Source of the DNA: Actinophytocola sp036555685
GTDB lineage: Bacteria > Actinomycetota > Actinomycetes > Mycobacteriales > Pseudonocardiaceae
NCBI RefSeq assembly: GCF_036555685.1
Contig: NZ_DATBKY010000273.1
Span: 4,065 to 68,064, forward strand
Length of the DNA stretch: 64,000 nucleotides
Direction of reading: 5' to 3'
Shown: one piece after another, positions 34,484 to 43,487 of the stretch
Numbering within the stretch: position 1 is the first letter of the stretch
Layout: every line of letters starts with the position of its first letter
Made by a program: the position numbers and the translations under genes
Notes under the pieces: model-generated
What the model was told of the DNA's origin: nothing
The model's input: the letters and a program-made list of their open reading frames with translations, nothing else
Databases searched by the model: none

Positions 34484-36832
34484 GTGACCCTGCGCAGGAA
34501 AGCACACGTCCCGGCCCTCGCCGTGACGGCCGCCATGATCCTCTTGGGCGCCGGAGCCGCATCCGTCGCCCACCCCGAGAACCACCGCACGAAGACGCCG
34601 GCCGCTACGGCCAACCCGCTGGGCGCCGAGGAATGGATGTTCTGGCAGCGGGCCAACGCCGACGGCACGATCCCGGACGCCGCCGTCAACCAGGCGGTCG
34701 CCCAGTCCACGCAGATGGGCGTGGCCGCGATGGGCTCGCCGAGCACCGACCAGGTGTGGGCCGAGCTCGGTCCGAGCAACATCGGCGGGCGCGTGCGCGA
34801 CATCGCCGCCGATCCCACGACCAGCGGTGCCGTCTACATCGCGACCGGCACCGGAGGCCTGTGGCGAAGTGGTGACGGTGGCGCGACGTTCACGTCCGCG
34901 TGGGACGACCAGCTACCCCAGTCGATGGGTGCGGTCGCGGTCGACTCGAGGGGTGTGGTCTGGGCCGGCACCGGCGAGCCCGACCACGGCGGCGGCTCCG
35001 CGTACTACGGCAAGGGCGTCTACAAGTCCACCGACCACGGTGCGACCTGGGCCAACATGGGGCTTACCGACGGCGACACGATCGGCCAGATCGTCATCGA
35101 CCCGCGCGACGACGACCGCGTCTTCGTCGCGGTCATGGGCGCGCTGCACGACACCGAGCCGACCCGCGGCCTGTTCATGACCGAGAACGGCGGGGCCAGC
35201 TGGACCCGGGTCATCGTGCCGGACAGCGCCTCCACCGGAGCCATCGACGTGAGCATCGACAAGGCCAACCCCGACGTCATGCTCGCGACGACCTGGGACA
35301 AGATCCGCGACGAGAAGTCCCGCATCTACGGCAAGAACTCCTTCCTCTACCGGTCCACCGACGCCGGCCGCACGTGGACGAACATCCAGCGGCCGCCGCT
35401 CCCGCAGAGCGAGGACATCGAAGGCCAGCCGGTCACCTCGACCTATGTCGGTCGCATGGGCGTCGACTTCAGCGACACCGACCCCAACCGCGCCTACCTC
35501 ATCTCGAGTGCGGCCGGCGGCAACTTCAACGGCTTCTTCACGAGCACCGACGCCGGCGCGACCTGGACCGCCGTCGGGCCGACCAGCGGCGGCGTGCTGC
35601 AGAACATCAGCGGCGGGTTCGCGTGGTGGTTCGGCCGTGTCTACGTCGACCCGGTCGATCCGCTGCACGTCTTCGTCTCGGGCGTGAACCTCGCCGAGAG
35701 CCACGACGGCGGCCTGACCTGGACGACGTCGCAAACCGTGCACGCCGACCAGCACGGCCTCGAGTGGGATCCCGGCACCCCGGGCAGGGTGTACCTCGGC
35801 AACGACGGCGGCTTCTACTGGTCGACCCAGAACGGTGCCGCCCGCGGGCTGTGGACCAAGACGCCGCGCCTGCCCGTGACGCAGTTCTACGCGATGGACG
35901 TCTCGCTCCAGGACGGCTCGCGCGTCAACGCCGGCTCCCAGGACAACGGCTCGCTGAAGTCGTGGGCGGCCGACAACACCGTCAACGGCGACTGGTTCAA
36001 CTTCGTCGGCGGTGACGGGATGATGAACCGCATCGATCCGTCGAACGACCGCAAGTACTACGGCTGCTCGCAGAACGGCGGCTGCCGCGGCTTCGTCGAC
36101 GGCGTCGGCTTCAACATGACCGTCCCGGGCACACGGAAGAACTGGGTGGCACCCATCGAGTTCGCCGCCGACCCGCGGATCATGTTCGGCGGCAGCGAGT
36201 TCGTCAACCGCATCAACACCGACGCCGGCCAGCGCGTGTGGCAGCGGATCAGCCCGGATCTCACCGAAGGAACCGAGCCGCGCGCGCCCGGCTTCGGCAC
36301 CGTCACGGCGATCGGCACGACCCCGGCCGACCCCAACCTCGTCTACGCCGGCACCGACAGCGGCCTGATGTGGGTCAGCCGCAACGCGATGGCCGCCCCC
36401 GACCAGGTGACCTGGGAGAAGCTGCAGAGCCCGGTCTTCCCGGGCCGCTGGGTCACCCGCGTCACCATCGACCCGCAGAACCCCGACGTGGCATGGGCGA
36501 GCTTCTCCGGCTGGCGCTCCGGTGATCCCTACCCGCATCTCGTCATGACCAGCGACGGCGGCAAGACGTGGGCCGACATCGTCGGCAAGCGCATCCCACA
36601 GGCGCCCATCAACGACGTCATCCGCCACCCGTCGAAGAAGAACTGGCTCTTCATCGCCACCGACGTCGGCGTCTTCCGCACCACCAACCTGGGCAAGACA
36701 TGGCTCAAGGTCGGCGCGAACCTGCCACTCGTCCCGATCAACGACATCGACCTGCCCGCCGGCAGCCAAACGCTCTACGCCGCGACCTACGGCCGCAGCG
36801 TCTGGACCACCTCACTCGCCGACGCCGGCTAG
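34484..36832 (+). CDS. Secreted Asp-box (BNR-like) beta-propeller protein
   Basis: 782 aa. GTG 34484 follows CCTGGAGGC at the right distance, and a signal peptide (TLRRKAHVPALAVTAAMILLGAGAASVAHP) follows. At least seven Asp boxes of the SxDxGxTW type are visible (STDHGATW, TENGGASW, STDAGRTW, STDAGATW, SHDGGLTW, TSDGGKTW, TTNLGKTW), giving tandem propellers as in sortilin/VPS10-type, xyloglucanase and photosystem assembly proteins. SQDNGSLKSW and NDGGFYWS are typical of the unclassified glycosyl hydrolase or exo-alpha-sialidase annotation. Catalytic residues cannot be assigned, so binding rather than hydrolysis is possible. Single gene, with a terminator-like hairpin after it. Confidence 0.82.
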   Translation: MTLRRKAHVPALAVTAAMILLGAGAASVAHPENHRTKTPAATANPLGAEEWMFWQRANADGTIPDAAVNQAVAQSTQMGVAAMGSPSTDQVWAELGPSNIGGRVRDIAADPTTSGAVYIATGTGGLWRSGDGGATFTSAWDDQLPQSMGAVAVDSRGVVWAGTGEPDHGGGSAYYGKGVYKSTDHGATWANMGLTDGDTIGQIVIDPRDDDRVFVAVMGALHDTEPTRGLFMTENGGASWTRVIVPDSASTGAIDVSIDKANPDVMLATTWDKIRDEKSRIYGKNSFLYRSTDAGRTWTNIQRPPLPQSEDIEGQPVTSTYVGRMGVDFSDTDPNRAYLISSAAGGNFNGFFTSTDAGATWTAVGPTSGGVLQNISGGFAWWFGRVYVDPVDPLHVFVSGVNLAESHDGGLTWTTSQTVHADQHGLEWDPGTPGRVYLGNDGGFYWSTQNGAARGLWTKTPRLPVTQFYAMDVSLQDGSRVNAGSQDNGSLKSWAADNTVNGDWFNFVGGDGMMNRIDPSNDRKYYGCSQNGGCRGFVDGVGFNMTVPGTRKNWVAPIEFAADPRIMFGGSEFVNRINTDAGQRVWQRISPDLTEGTEPRAPGFGTVTAIGTTPADPNLVYAGTDSGLMWVSRNAMAAPDQVTWEKLQSPVFPGRWVTRVTIDPQNPDVAWASFSGWRSGDPYPHLVMTSDGGKTWADIVGKRIPQAPINDVIRHPSKKNWLFIATDVGVFRTTNLGKTWLKVGANLPLVPINDIDLPAGSQTLYAATYGRSVWTTSLADAG

Positions 36833-36837
36833 CCGGG

Positions 36838-36865
36838 TCCGGCCCGGCGGACCGCGCGGGCCGGA
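36838..36865 (+). terminator. Hairpin after the propeller gene
   Basis: Arms TCCGGCCC (36838-36845) and GGGCCGGA (36858-36865) around a 12-base loop, six bases after the stop. A plausible terminator without a T-run. Confidence 0.5.
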
Positions 36866-36887
36866 TCTCGGATGCGAGGATGCGCCG

Positions 36888-36980
36888 GTGAGCGAGCGGG
36901 TGTCGACCAGGCGCAGGCTCGCCGACGTGGCGAGCATGATCGTCGAGGACATCCGGTGTGGCGGCGGTTCGCCGCACTGA
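36888..36980 (+). other. Short ORF resembling the start of a GntR-type regulator
   Basis: A 30-residue frame from GTG 36888 (VSERVSTRRRLADVASMIVEDIR...) resembles the first helix of GntR/FCD regulators but stops at once. No continuation is visible in the other frames. It may be a gene remnant or chance. The rest of 36833-37187 holds nothing I can support. Confidence 0.2.
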
Positions 36981-37187
36981 CGCCGGTCGTGCCCGACGAG
37001 GGCTTCGCGGTCATCCTGGTGCGTGCCGGTGCGCTCCGCCGGGCTGCAACCGGCCGGAGTCGGGATACCGCCGTGCGCGTCGTCCGCCACCGGCGGTAGC
37101 CGCCGATCGGGTCGGGCGGGGACATGTGCCGCATGTCAGCCGGCGGACACGCCGGATCACCGGCGGAGTCCGGTATACCCGTCAGGC

Positions 37188-38852
37188 ATGGAAGTCCTAG
37201 CTGCCGTCGTCGTCGTGGCCACGCTCGCAGCCATGGCCTCCGGAAAGGTGCCCGCGGTCCTGGCGCTTGCCACCGGCCTGGCCGCCGGCGGGATCCTCGG
37301 GCTCGCGCCCGTGCCCGCCCTGTTCGCGGGACTGAGCAACGGGGGCGTGATCACGGTCGCGAGCGTGCTGGTGATCGCCAAGGGGGTCGTCAAGACCGGC
37401 GTCGTCGCGCGGGCGACCTGGCGGTTGCTGGCGACCGTGACGACGGCTGCGCAGGCGTTGCGTCGGCTCGTCGCCCCGGTCGGCGTCGCGTCGGCGTTGA
37501 TGAACACGACGCCGCTGGTCGCCATGCTCATCCCGGCCGCACGCCAGCTGCAGCAGACGAGGAACATCCCGGCGCGGGAGGTGTTGCTGCCGGTCGCTCA
37601 CGCGACCACGCTGGCCGGTTCCGTCACGCTCATCGGCACCAGCTCGAACCTGCTGATCGCGGGCATCGCCGCCGACGACGGCGTTCGCGTGGACATGCTC
37701 TCCGTCGCTCCGGTGGCGTTGCCGGTGTGCCTGGTCGGCTGGGTCCTGCTGCTGCTGGCCGCCCCACGCCTGCTGCGCGGAAGGGCCGAAGGACAACCGC
37801 GCCCGCAGCCCTGGCGCGTGGAGGTGCCGATCGCGTCGGGGGCGATCGCCATCGGGCGGCGGGCGGCCGACATCGGCATCGAACGAACCCAGGAGTACGT
37901 GCTCCAGGCGATCATCCGACACGGCGAGCAGGTGTCGACCGCGGAGGCGTTCAAGGCGGGTGACCGGCTGGTGTTCGCGGCGAGCGAGACCGGCGTCAGG
38001 TCTCTGTGGGAGAGCCCGCGTTTCGGCCTCTGGCCGCAACACCTGTACATGGTCTCGGTCGGTCCCGGTGAGCACAGCACCCTGCTCGAACTCGAGGACG
38101 ACTACGTCCACGTCCTCGCCGCGGAGACGGCCAAACCGCTCGGCGACACCACCGCGGTCCCGGGGGCCACGGTGTTCGCGACCTGCTCGAGCACGCAGGA
38201 GCTGGCCCGCCACGAGGCCTTGACGTTGTGGGCCCACGTCGCCGGTCGCGCGCCGCAACCCGGCAAGACCTGGACGGCGCTGGGCATCCTGACGGCGGTG
38301 GTCGTCGCGGCGTCGCTGGGCCTGGCACCGGTCGAGCTGATCGCCTTCGCCGGCGCCGTGCTCATGGTGCTGACCCGGCTGCTCACCCCGCGGTCGGCCG
38401 TGCGAGCCCTGGACTGGAACGTCCTGTTCATCCTGGCCGGATCCGTGGGGCTCGGTGCGATCATCGTCGAGAGCGGGCTGGCCGCCGTCCTGGCCCGGTC
38501 GATCGAACAGGTCGCCTCGGGGAGCATGGTCGTCGTCGTCGTGGTGTTCGCGCTGACGACGGCGGTCATGACGAACCTGGTCACGAACGCGGCGGCCGCG
38601 TCGATCCTCACCCCGGTCGCACTCGACATCGCCACCAGGCTGGGGGTCGATCCGGTGACGCTGCTCGCTCTCGTCGCCACGTGCATCTCGTTCACGTTCA
38701 TCAACCCGTTCAGCCACCAGAGCAACCTCATGGTGATGGGGCCCGGCGCCTACAGCACCCGGACGTTCGCGAAGTTCGGCGCGCCGCTCATGGTCGTGTC
38801 GTTGGCGACGGCGAGTGTGGTCACCTGGACGTTGCTCGGCGGCGGCCATTAG
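37188..38852 (+). CDS. SLC13/DASS-type permease with internal TrkA-C (RCK_C) domain
   Basis: 554 aa from ATG 37188. Helices 1-6 include the Asn/Thr-rich substrate loop LMNTTPLVAMLIPAARQL and GSVTLIGTSSNLLIAGIA. A soluble segment at about 207-300 looks like a TrkA C-terminal domain (EVPIASGAIAIGRRAADIGIE...AIIRHGEQ...FKAGDRLVFAA). A second helical half has TNLVTNAAAASILTPVALDIA and FINPFSHQSNLMVMGPG. This layout is typical of bacterial SLC13 carriers for sulfate, phosphate or dicarboxylates with sodium. The ligand is not predictable. It is followed by another anion carrier on the same strand. Confidence 0.88.
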   Translation: MEVLAAVVVVATLAAMASGKVPAVLALATGLAAGGILGLAPVPALFAGLSNGGVITVASVLVIAKGVVKTGVVARATWRLLATVTTAAQALRRLVAPVGVASALMNTTPLVAMLIPAARQLQQTRNIPAREVLLPVAHATTLAGSVTLIGTSSNLLIAGIAADDGVRVDMLSVAPVALPVCLVGWVLLLLAAPRLLRGRAEGQPRPQPWRVEVPIASGAIAIGRRAADIGIERTQEYVLQAIIRHGEQVSTAEAFKAGDRLVFAASETGVRSLWESPRFGLWPQHLYMVSVGPGEHSTLLELEDDYVHVLAAETAKPLGDTTAVPGATVFATCSSTQELARHEALTLWAHVAGRAPQPGKTWTALGILTAVVVAASLGLAPVELIAFAGAVLMVLTRLLTPRSAVRALDWNVLFILAGSVGLGAIIVESGLAAVLARSIEQVASGSMVVVVVVFALTTAVMTNLVTNAAAASILTPVALDIATRLGVDPVTLLALVATCISFTFINPFSHQSNLMVMGPGAYSTRTFAKFGAPLMVVSLATASVVTWTLLGGGH

Positions 38853-38968
38853 GCAGCGTCGCTCAGCTCCGCAGAGCCACCGCTGTCCGCGGCTGACCGC
38901 GAACGATGCGACGCTGGCGACCAGCGTGTGACGTCGCAAATGCTTGCCCGGTCTGCTAGACAGCGATC

Positions 38969-40357
38969 GTGTTCGGGACCCTCACGGACGCCCAATGGGT
39001 GGCGTTCGCGTTCGTGTTCCTCGGGATGGCGCTCATCTGCGGCATGCTGCTGCGCCGCGCTGTCCCGTGGCTGGCCGCGGTCTACATTCCGCCGAGCGTT
39101 CTCGCCGGCTTCCTGATCCTGTTCGCCGGACCGCAGGTGCTCGGCGAACTGACCGACGACTGGAGCCTCGTCCCCGCCCAGATCATCCCGGTGCTCTCGA
39201 CTCTGCCCGGCTTGCTGATCAACGTCGTCTTCGGCGGCATCATGATCGGCAAGACGCTGCCCTCCATGCGCCGGATCTGGCACGACGCCGCCCCGCACGC
39301 GATCCTGGGCAGCGTCTTCTCCTTCGGCCAGTTCGCGATCGGCGGCCTCACCGTCACCTTCCTCCTGACACCGGTATTCGGGCTGCCCGACGCGGCCGGC
39401 TCCATCATCGAGATGTCCTTCGCGGGCGGGCACGGCAGCATCGCCGGGATGGGCCCGCTGCTGGTCGACGCGGGAGCCGGAGAGCTCGTCGACGTCGGGC
39501 TTGGCCTCGCCACGATCAGCATGCTGACCGGCGTCATCGGCGGTACCGTGCTGGTCAACTGGGCGGTCCGCAGCCCGCGCGTCGACGTCGCGCGCGAGCA
39601 CACCACGACCCGGTTCACGGCGAGTCGGCTCAGCGACGTGCCGCCCAACGAAGGCGACATCACCGACGACGTCGCGATCGGCTCGATCAGTCGCAGCTTC
39701 GGCGCCATCGCGGTCGCCATCTTCATCGGCTTTCTGATCCTGACCGCCCTACGGGCGATCTCGAACGCGTTCGGCTCGGATCTCTTCGACCGTTTCCCGC
39801 TGTTCCCGTTCACCGTCATCGGCGGGTTCATCGTCCAGCTGGTGCTCTCGTGGACCAACCACGAGCACTTCGTCGAACGCCGTACGGTCAACGACATCAC
39901 GGGCCTGTCGCTCGACCTCCTCATCGCCGCCGCCGTCGGCACGCTGTCCCTGAGCACGTTGGGCGCGAACATCCCGAGCATCGTGATCCTCACGGTGCTG
40001 TCCGTCGCGTGGAGCGTGGCGGGCCTGCTCTGGCTCGGGCCGAGATTTTTCACCAGGCACTGGTTCGACCGCGGCATCGCGGACTACGGCCAGTCGCAAG
40101 GAAACGTCGCGACCGGGTTCATCCTCGCCGAGATGACGGATCCGGCGCACACCACAGGCGCGGCCACGGGCTACGGGTACAAGCAGCTGTTCTACGAGCC
40201 GTTCCTGGGTGGCGGCATCCTCACCGCGATGAGCGTGCCGCTGATCCTCGGCGTCGGCTCTCTGGCCTTCGGCATCGCCAGTGCCGCCACCACGGTGGGT
40301 CTCATCATCTGGGGTGTCGTGCGCAGCCGCCCTGCCAGGCTCCAACCCGGGCGATGA
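38969..40357 (+). CDS. GltS-type sodium:glutamate symporter family protein
   Basis: 462 aa, ten or more helices in two inverted halves. The IIEMSFAGGHGSIAGMGP segment matches the Gly-rich re-entrant loop of GltS (GGHGT type), and the second half repeats similar topology after a cytoplasmic linker (SRLSDVPPNEGDITDDVAIG). These carriers import glutamate or related acids with sodium. GTG start without a clear ribosome site, 116 bases after the SLC13 stop. It converges with the low-GC orphan gene. Confidence 0.85.
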   Translation: MFGTLTDAQWVAFAFVFLGMALICGMLLRRAVPWLAAVYIPPSVLAGFLILFAGPQVLGELTDDWSLVPAQIIPVLSTLPGLLINVVFGGIMIGKTLPSMRRIWHDAAPHAILGSVFSFGQFAIGGLTVTFLLTPVFGLPDAAGSIIEMSFAGGHGSIAGMGPLLVDAGAGELVDVGLGLATISMLTGVIGGTVLVNWAVRSPRVDVAREHTTTRFTASRLSDVPPNEGDITDDVAIGSISRSFGAIAVAIFIGFLILTALRAISNAFGSDLFDRFPLFPFTVIGGFIVQLVLSWTNHEHFVERRTVNDITGLSLDLLIAAAVGTLSLSTLGANIPSIVILTVLSVAWSVAGLLWLGPRFFTRHWFDRGIADYGQSQGNVATGFILAEMTDPAHTTGAATGYGYKQLFYEPFLGGGILTAMSVPLILGVGSLAFGIASAATTVGLIIWGVVRSRPARLQPGR

Positions 40358-40396
40358 GTCGGACAATGAGATGACGTCGGCGTTGTGGGACGGTCC

Positions 40397-41497
40397 TCAG
40401 CTGAACGGCAGGCTGTCGTCACTGGCGAGACGGGTCCCGTCGGCGATTAGGTCTGTACGAATGTAGTAAGGACCTGGTGCTGCTGGCAGGGGAACCCATA
40501 GGTCCACGGTCGTAGTATCGTGTTCTGTTGTTGGCTCCAATTGGTATGCCAGGTATGTATTCAGCCATTCGTCGTGTAACTGCGCTCCATCGCCTGATCG
40601 CCACATAGACCAGCTGAGTAGTAAAGTCTTTCCGCGCAGTCCGACGAGTTCGAGATCAACACTTACGAGCACTCCGGTTGGTTGTTTCGCGCTGTCCTGA
40701 CGTGCATCACGAAATATCTTAACGATACGTTGCGCTGCGACTTTTGGCAGCACTGGCTCTCCATTGGAATCCAAGGTGACGCCATGTATCAACGCGCAGA
40801 TAGTATTGCTCGAAATTTGCTGGCTTCCTACACCGCGTGCGAGTCTGAGAAGAGTGTGCGCGCAGGAGGCGGTATGCGGAAGATCGCGGCAGATTGCCGT
40901 ATACCCAGACAGCAGTCGAGCGACCGTATTCATGCGGTCCTGGGTGAGACCTGGCGATTTCTTGAAGCCGCTGCCCAGGGTTCGGAAGGCTGCAGAGGAC
41001 GTGGTTGGCGTGGTCAGACTGGGGGCTCCTGATCCTTTCGAGGTGGGGTTGGATCCGCTCTCCGACGACACCGTTCCGCTCGGCGCAGCCGTTTCGCACA
41101 CGTCGCCAGGATCCTCGCAGGTCGGTATCTCCGTCGTAGCCTGATCTGTGCCCGCGGTCGGGGTGTTGTCCGCAGCGGAGGACGATTCCTGTATCGATAG
41201 GACATCGTTGCGAAAGATTTCCTGCGTGAGAGAGTTCTCCAAACGCGAGATGTATTCACGTAGTGACATGGGTGACGCGGTTCGCGCAACTACGTGGGCG
41301 CTGTTTTCCGGGTCGGGAGTAGGCCACAAGGCCTTGATCGCGGCCACCGCACCTGCGATCGCTCCGATAGTAGTCACGACCGCGACCGTACGTTTGATCC
41401 AAGAAACTACTGACGTCCTCAGATGCTGAGACGTAGATCTTCGTGGCGGCCGTCGTGCATGCCGTCGGGCATAGGTCCTGCGTGACCGCCTGGTCAT
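40397..41497 (-). CDS. Low-GC membrane-anchored protein of unknown function
   Basis: 366 aa from ATG 41497. The N terminus is extremely Arg-rich (MTRRSRRTYARRHARRPPRR), then a single membrane helix (VAVVTTIGAIAGAVAAIKALWP), a Ser/Thr/Glu-rich low-complexity linker (about 85-165), and two conserved-looking regions. One is helical with two Cys pairs (YTAICRDLPHTASCAHTLLRL); the other is a C-terminal beta-rich domain (VDLELVGLRGKTLLLSWSMW ... PYYIRTDLIADGTRL). No known family. Codon use and composition (close to 50-55% GC) differ sharply from neighbours, suggesting recent transfer. Two hairpin/palindrome elements lie just upstream. Confidence 0.6.
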   Translation of the reverse strand: MTRRSRRTYARRHARRPPRRSTSQHLRTSVVSWIKRTVAVVTTIGAIAGAVAAIKALWPTPDPENSAHVVARTASPMSLREYISRLENSLTQEIFRNDVLSIQESSSAADNTPTAGTDQATTEIPTCEDPGDVCETAAPSGTVSSESGSNPTSKGSGAPSLTTPTTSSAAFRTLGSGFKKSPGLTQDRMNTVARLLSGYTAICRDLPHTASCAHTLLRLARGVGSQQISSNTICALIHGVTLDSNGEPVLPKVAAQRIVKIFRDARQDSAKQPTGVLVSVDLELVGLRGKTLLLSWSMWRSGDGAQLHDEWLNTYLAYQLEPTTEHDTTTVDLWVPLPAAPGPYYIRTDLIADGTRLASDDSLPFS

Positions 41498-41545
41498 GCC
41501 ACCATTCTCTGAGTTCGCAATGGAAATTGCCACGGTCGCGCGGTC

Positions 41546-41568
41546 GTTGCAACACACTGTGGTGCAAC
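41546..41568 (-). promoter_or_regulatory. Near-perfect palindrome upstream of the low-GC gene
   Basis: Outer arms GTTGCA and TGCAAC, inner CACA and TGTG, over 23 bases, 49-71 bases before the start at 41497. A likely dimeric-repressor operator. Confidence 0.45.
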
Positions 41569-41582
41569 GACAACTGATTGTT

Positions 41583-41608
41583 GATAACCGCTCGCATGGG
41601 CGGTTATC
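41583..41608 (-). promoter_or_regulatory. Nine-bp-stem hairpin/operator
   Basis: Perfect arms GATAACCGC (41583-41591) and GCGGTTATC (41600-41608) with an eight-base loop, 14 bases from the palindrome above. It has no T-run, so it is more likely an operator or 5' leader structure than a terminator. Confidence 0.45.
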
Positions 41609-42057
41609 GGGACTTCGATACGAGCGTTGTGATCGGCGCGGGAGCCATTCTGACGTGTACCGAGGTTCCCGCGATGGTCGTGCGTCTAACGACGTCTCGA
41701 TCGCCGAGGCGCCACCAAACGCACCCCGTCGCACGTTTGCGGCGGACTATGGCGTAGCCGCCCGCGCCCACCGCTGACAGGCATCCCGTTGCTGGGACCC
41801 GTCAGGTTCGACCGCCAATATGTCGCCGTCAGCACCCGTTGCGGCAGCGACACGCTCCACTGCCGGCCCCGCCACCCTCTCGGCGATCGCCCGGAGGCAC
41901 CCGCAACTTGATCGCGATGTCCATGGTGGTCACATCCAGGCGCGCCGCCGGTGGCCACCGCCTCGTCCGAGATTTCGACCCGAGAACTGATGCCGCCAAT
42001 TCGCCGTCTTATGAGGTTGAGGGGTTGGTGTAGCCGGGACGGTGGAGAGGTGCGGAC

Positions 42058-43134
42058 GTGACGGAGCGGCCACGGCTGGAGGTGCTGGATGGTCTGCGGT
42101 TCGTGGCCGCGATGTCCGTGCTCGCCTACCACTACACCGCCATCGCCCACGTCTGGCACCGTTCGGCCGCTGAGGTGTTCCCGAGCCAGCCGTTCGCCCA
42201 CGGTTGGCTCGGGGTCCAGCTGTTCTTCCTGATCAGCGGCTTCGTGATCTGCATGAGCAGCTGGGGTCGCGGGGTCGGGTCGTTCCTGCTGTCCCGTGCG
42301 GTCCGCCTGTATCCCGCGTACTGGCTGTCGGTGCTGGTGGTGGCCGCGGGGCTGGCCGTCTTCCCCGGCCTGCCGTGGCGGCCGACCACGTTCGACGTGC
42401 TGGTCAACCTCACGATGTTCGAGGACGCGGTCGGGACGCCGGAGATCGCCGACGTTTACTGGTCGCTGTGGGCGGAGGTGCGGTTCTACCTGCTGTTCTC
42501 GCTGCTGGTGTGGTGGGGGCTGACCTACCGCCGGGTGGTCGCCTTCTGCGCGCTGTGGCTCGCCGCGACGGCGGTGGCGACGGTTGTCCTGCCCGGCGGC
42601 GGCGCCGTCCGGGGCGCCGTCCAGGTCGTCCTGACGACCGACCAGGCGCCGCTGTTCACCGCGGGCATCGGGTGCTACCTGATGTACCGGTTCCGGCCCA
42701 CGTTCGCGTCGTGGGCGATCGTCGCCGCCTCCTTCGTGTTGGCGCTGCCGGCGGTCATGCATCGAAACCAGCTCGAGTCCAAGGCAGGCGAGAGCATCCC
42801 GAACGGCCCGGTGATCGTGCTGCTGGCGGTGTGGTTCCTGCTGATCGTCGCGGTCGCGCTCGGCTGGCTCAGCTGGGTGCGGGGCCGCTGGCTGGTCGTC
42901 GGCGGCGCGCTGACCTACCCGCTGTACCTGCTGCACCTCGACGTCGGCGGCGCACTGCTCTACCTGTTTCAGTGGCGCGTGCCGCCCCCGCTGCTCGTAC
43001 CCGTGGTCGCCGGCGTGGTGATCCTGCTCGCCTGGCTGGTGCACCGGTACGTGGAGCGACCGCTGGCGCCGCGCCTGAGAGGCGCGTTGCGTTGGCTGGG
43101 CGCCCGCGCACGCGGTCCGGTCCGCCGCGGATGA
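42058..43134 (+). CDS. Acyltransferase family 3 (OafA/NodX-like) membrane protein
   Basis: 358 aa with about ten helices. It starts with the family motif LEVLDGLRFVAAMSVLAYHY, followed by GWLGVQLFFLISGFVICMS, the RxxR-type RAVRLYPAYWLSV, and YWSLWAEVRFYLLFSLL. These proteins acetylate or acylate sugars, glycans or small molecules at the membrane. GTG 42058 follows GGAGAGG. Stand-alone; the nearest downstream gene is a P450 350 bases away, so a shared tailoring role is possible but unproven. Confidence 0.9.
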   Translation: MTERPRLEVLDGLRFVAAMSVLAYHYTAIAHVWHRSAAEVFPSQPFAHGWLGVQLFFLISGFVICMSSWGRGVGSFLLSRAVRLYPAYWLSVLVVAAGLAVFPGLPWRPTTFDVLVNLTMFEDAVGTPEIADVYWSLWAEVRFYLLFSLLVWWGLTYRRVVAFCALWLAATAVATVVLPGGGAVRGAVQVVLTTDQAPLFTAGIGCYLMYRFRPTFASWAIVAASFVLALPAVMHRNQLESKAGESIPNGPVIVLLAVWFLLIVAVALGWLSWVRGRWLVVGGALTYPLYLLHLDVGGALLYLFQWRVPPPLLVPVVAGVVILLAWLVHRYVERPLAPRLRGALRWLGARARGPVRRG

Positions 43135-43487
43135 GTTGCTTCGAGCTACTGCTGCTCGCTCAACCACCAAACCTCCGGTCTTCTTCACCAAGACAGCGAA
43201 CGGTCTCGCGGCGGGACACACCTGCCAAGAATTCCGAATCGTCACGTGACCTGGATTAAACGCAATTATCACCGGGGTCACCCGCGGCCGCTGACCGAGA
43301 CGTCCAGCCCGGAGCGGTTCTGACGGAAATAGTGATAATGGAATTCAGGTTATCCCGGCGCGGCGATGAAACTCCGTCCGTCAACACGTGAGGTTTGTCC
43401 GGAATTATGCCCAATGTATAGGCTTACCTGACGGACCCGCTTTCTGAGAGACTTCAAGGAACAACAGCAACGACAGGGGGAGGACGA
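43135..43487 (+). other. Intergenic region upstream of the P450
   Basis: About 350 bases, visibly richer in A and T than the neighbours, with no gene. It contains the promoter candidate at 43395-43422 and the P450 ribosome site. Confidence 0.45.
43395..43422 (+). promoter_or_regulatory. Candidate promoter of the P450 gene
   Basis: TTGTCC (43395-43400), a 16-base spacer, then TATAGG (43417-43422), 65 bases before the ATG. It fits a housekeeping-type promoter loosely. Confidence 0.35.

Larger units (their letters stand above)
41498..42057. other. 560-bp intergenic region with paired inverted repeats
   Basis: No gene supported here. It carries the 23-bp near-palindrome (41546-41568) and the nine-bp-stem hairpin (41583-41608) described separately. 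The remainder up to the acyltransferase start returns to about 65% GC. Confidence 0.5.

Noticed and set aside
36958..37200. Several short frames between the propeller and SLC13 genes
   Set aside because: No ribosome site, no conserved-looking sequence, mutually overlapping.
41686..43281. 531-residue minus-strand frame over the OafA-type gene
   Set aside because: Low-complexity Gln/Arg/Asp composition and it shadows a real membrane acyltransferase.
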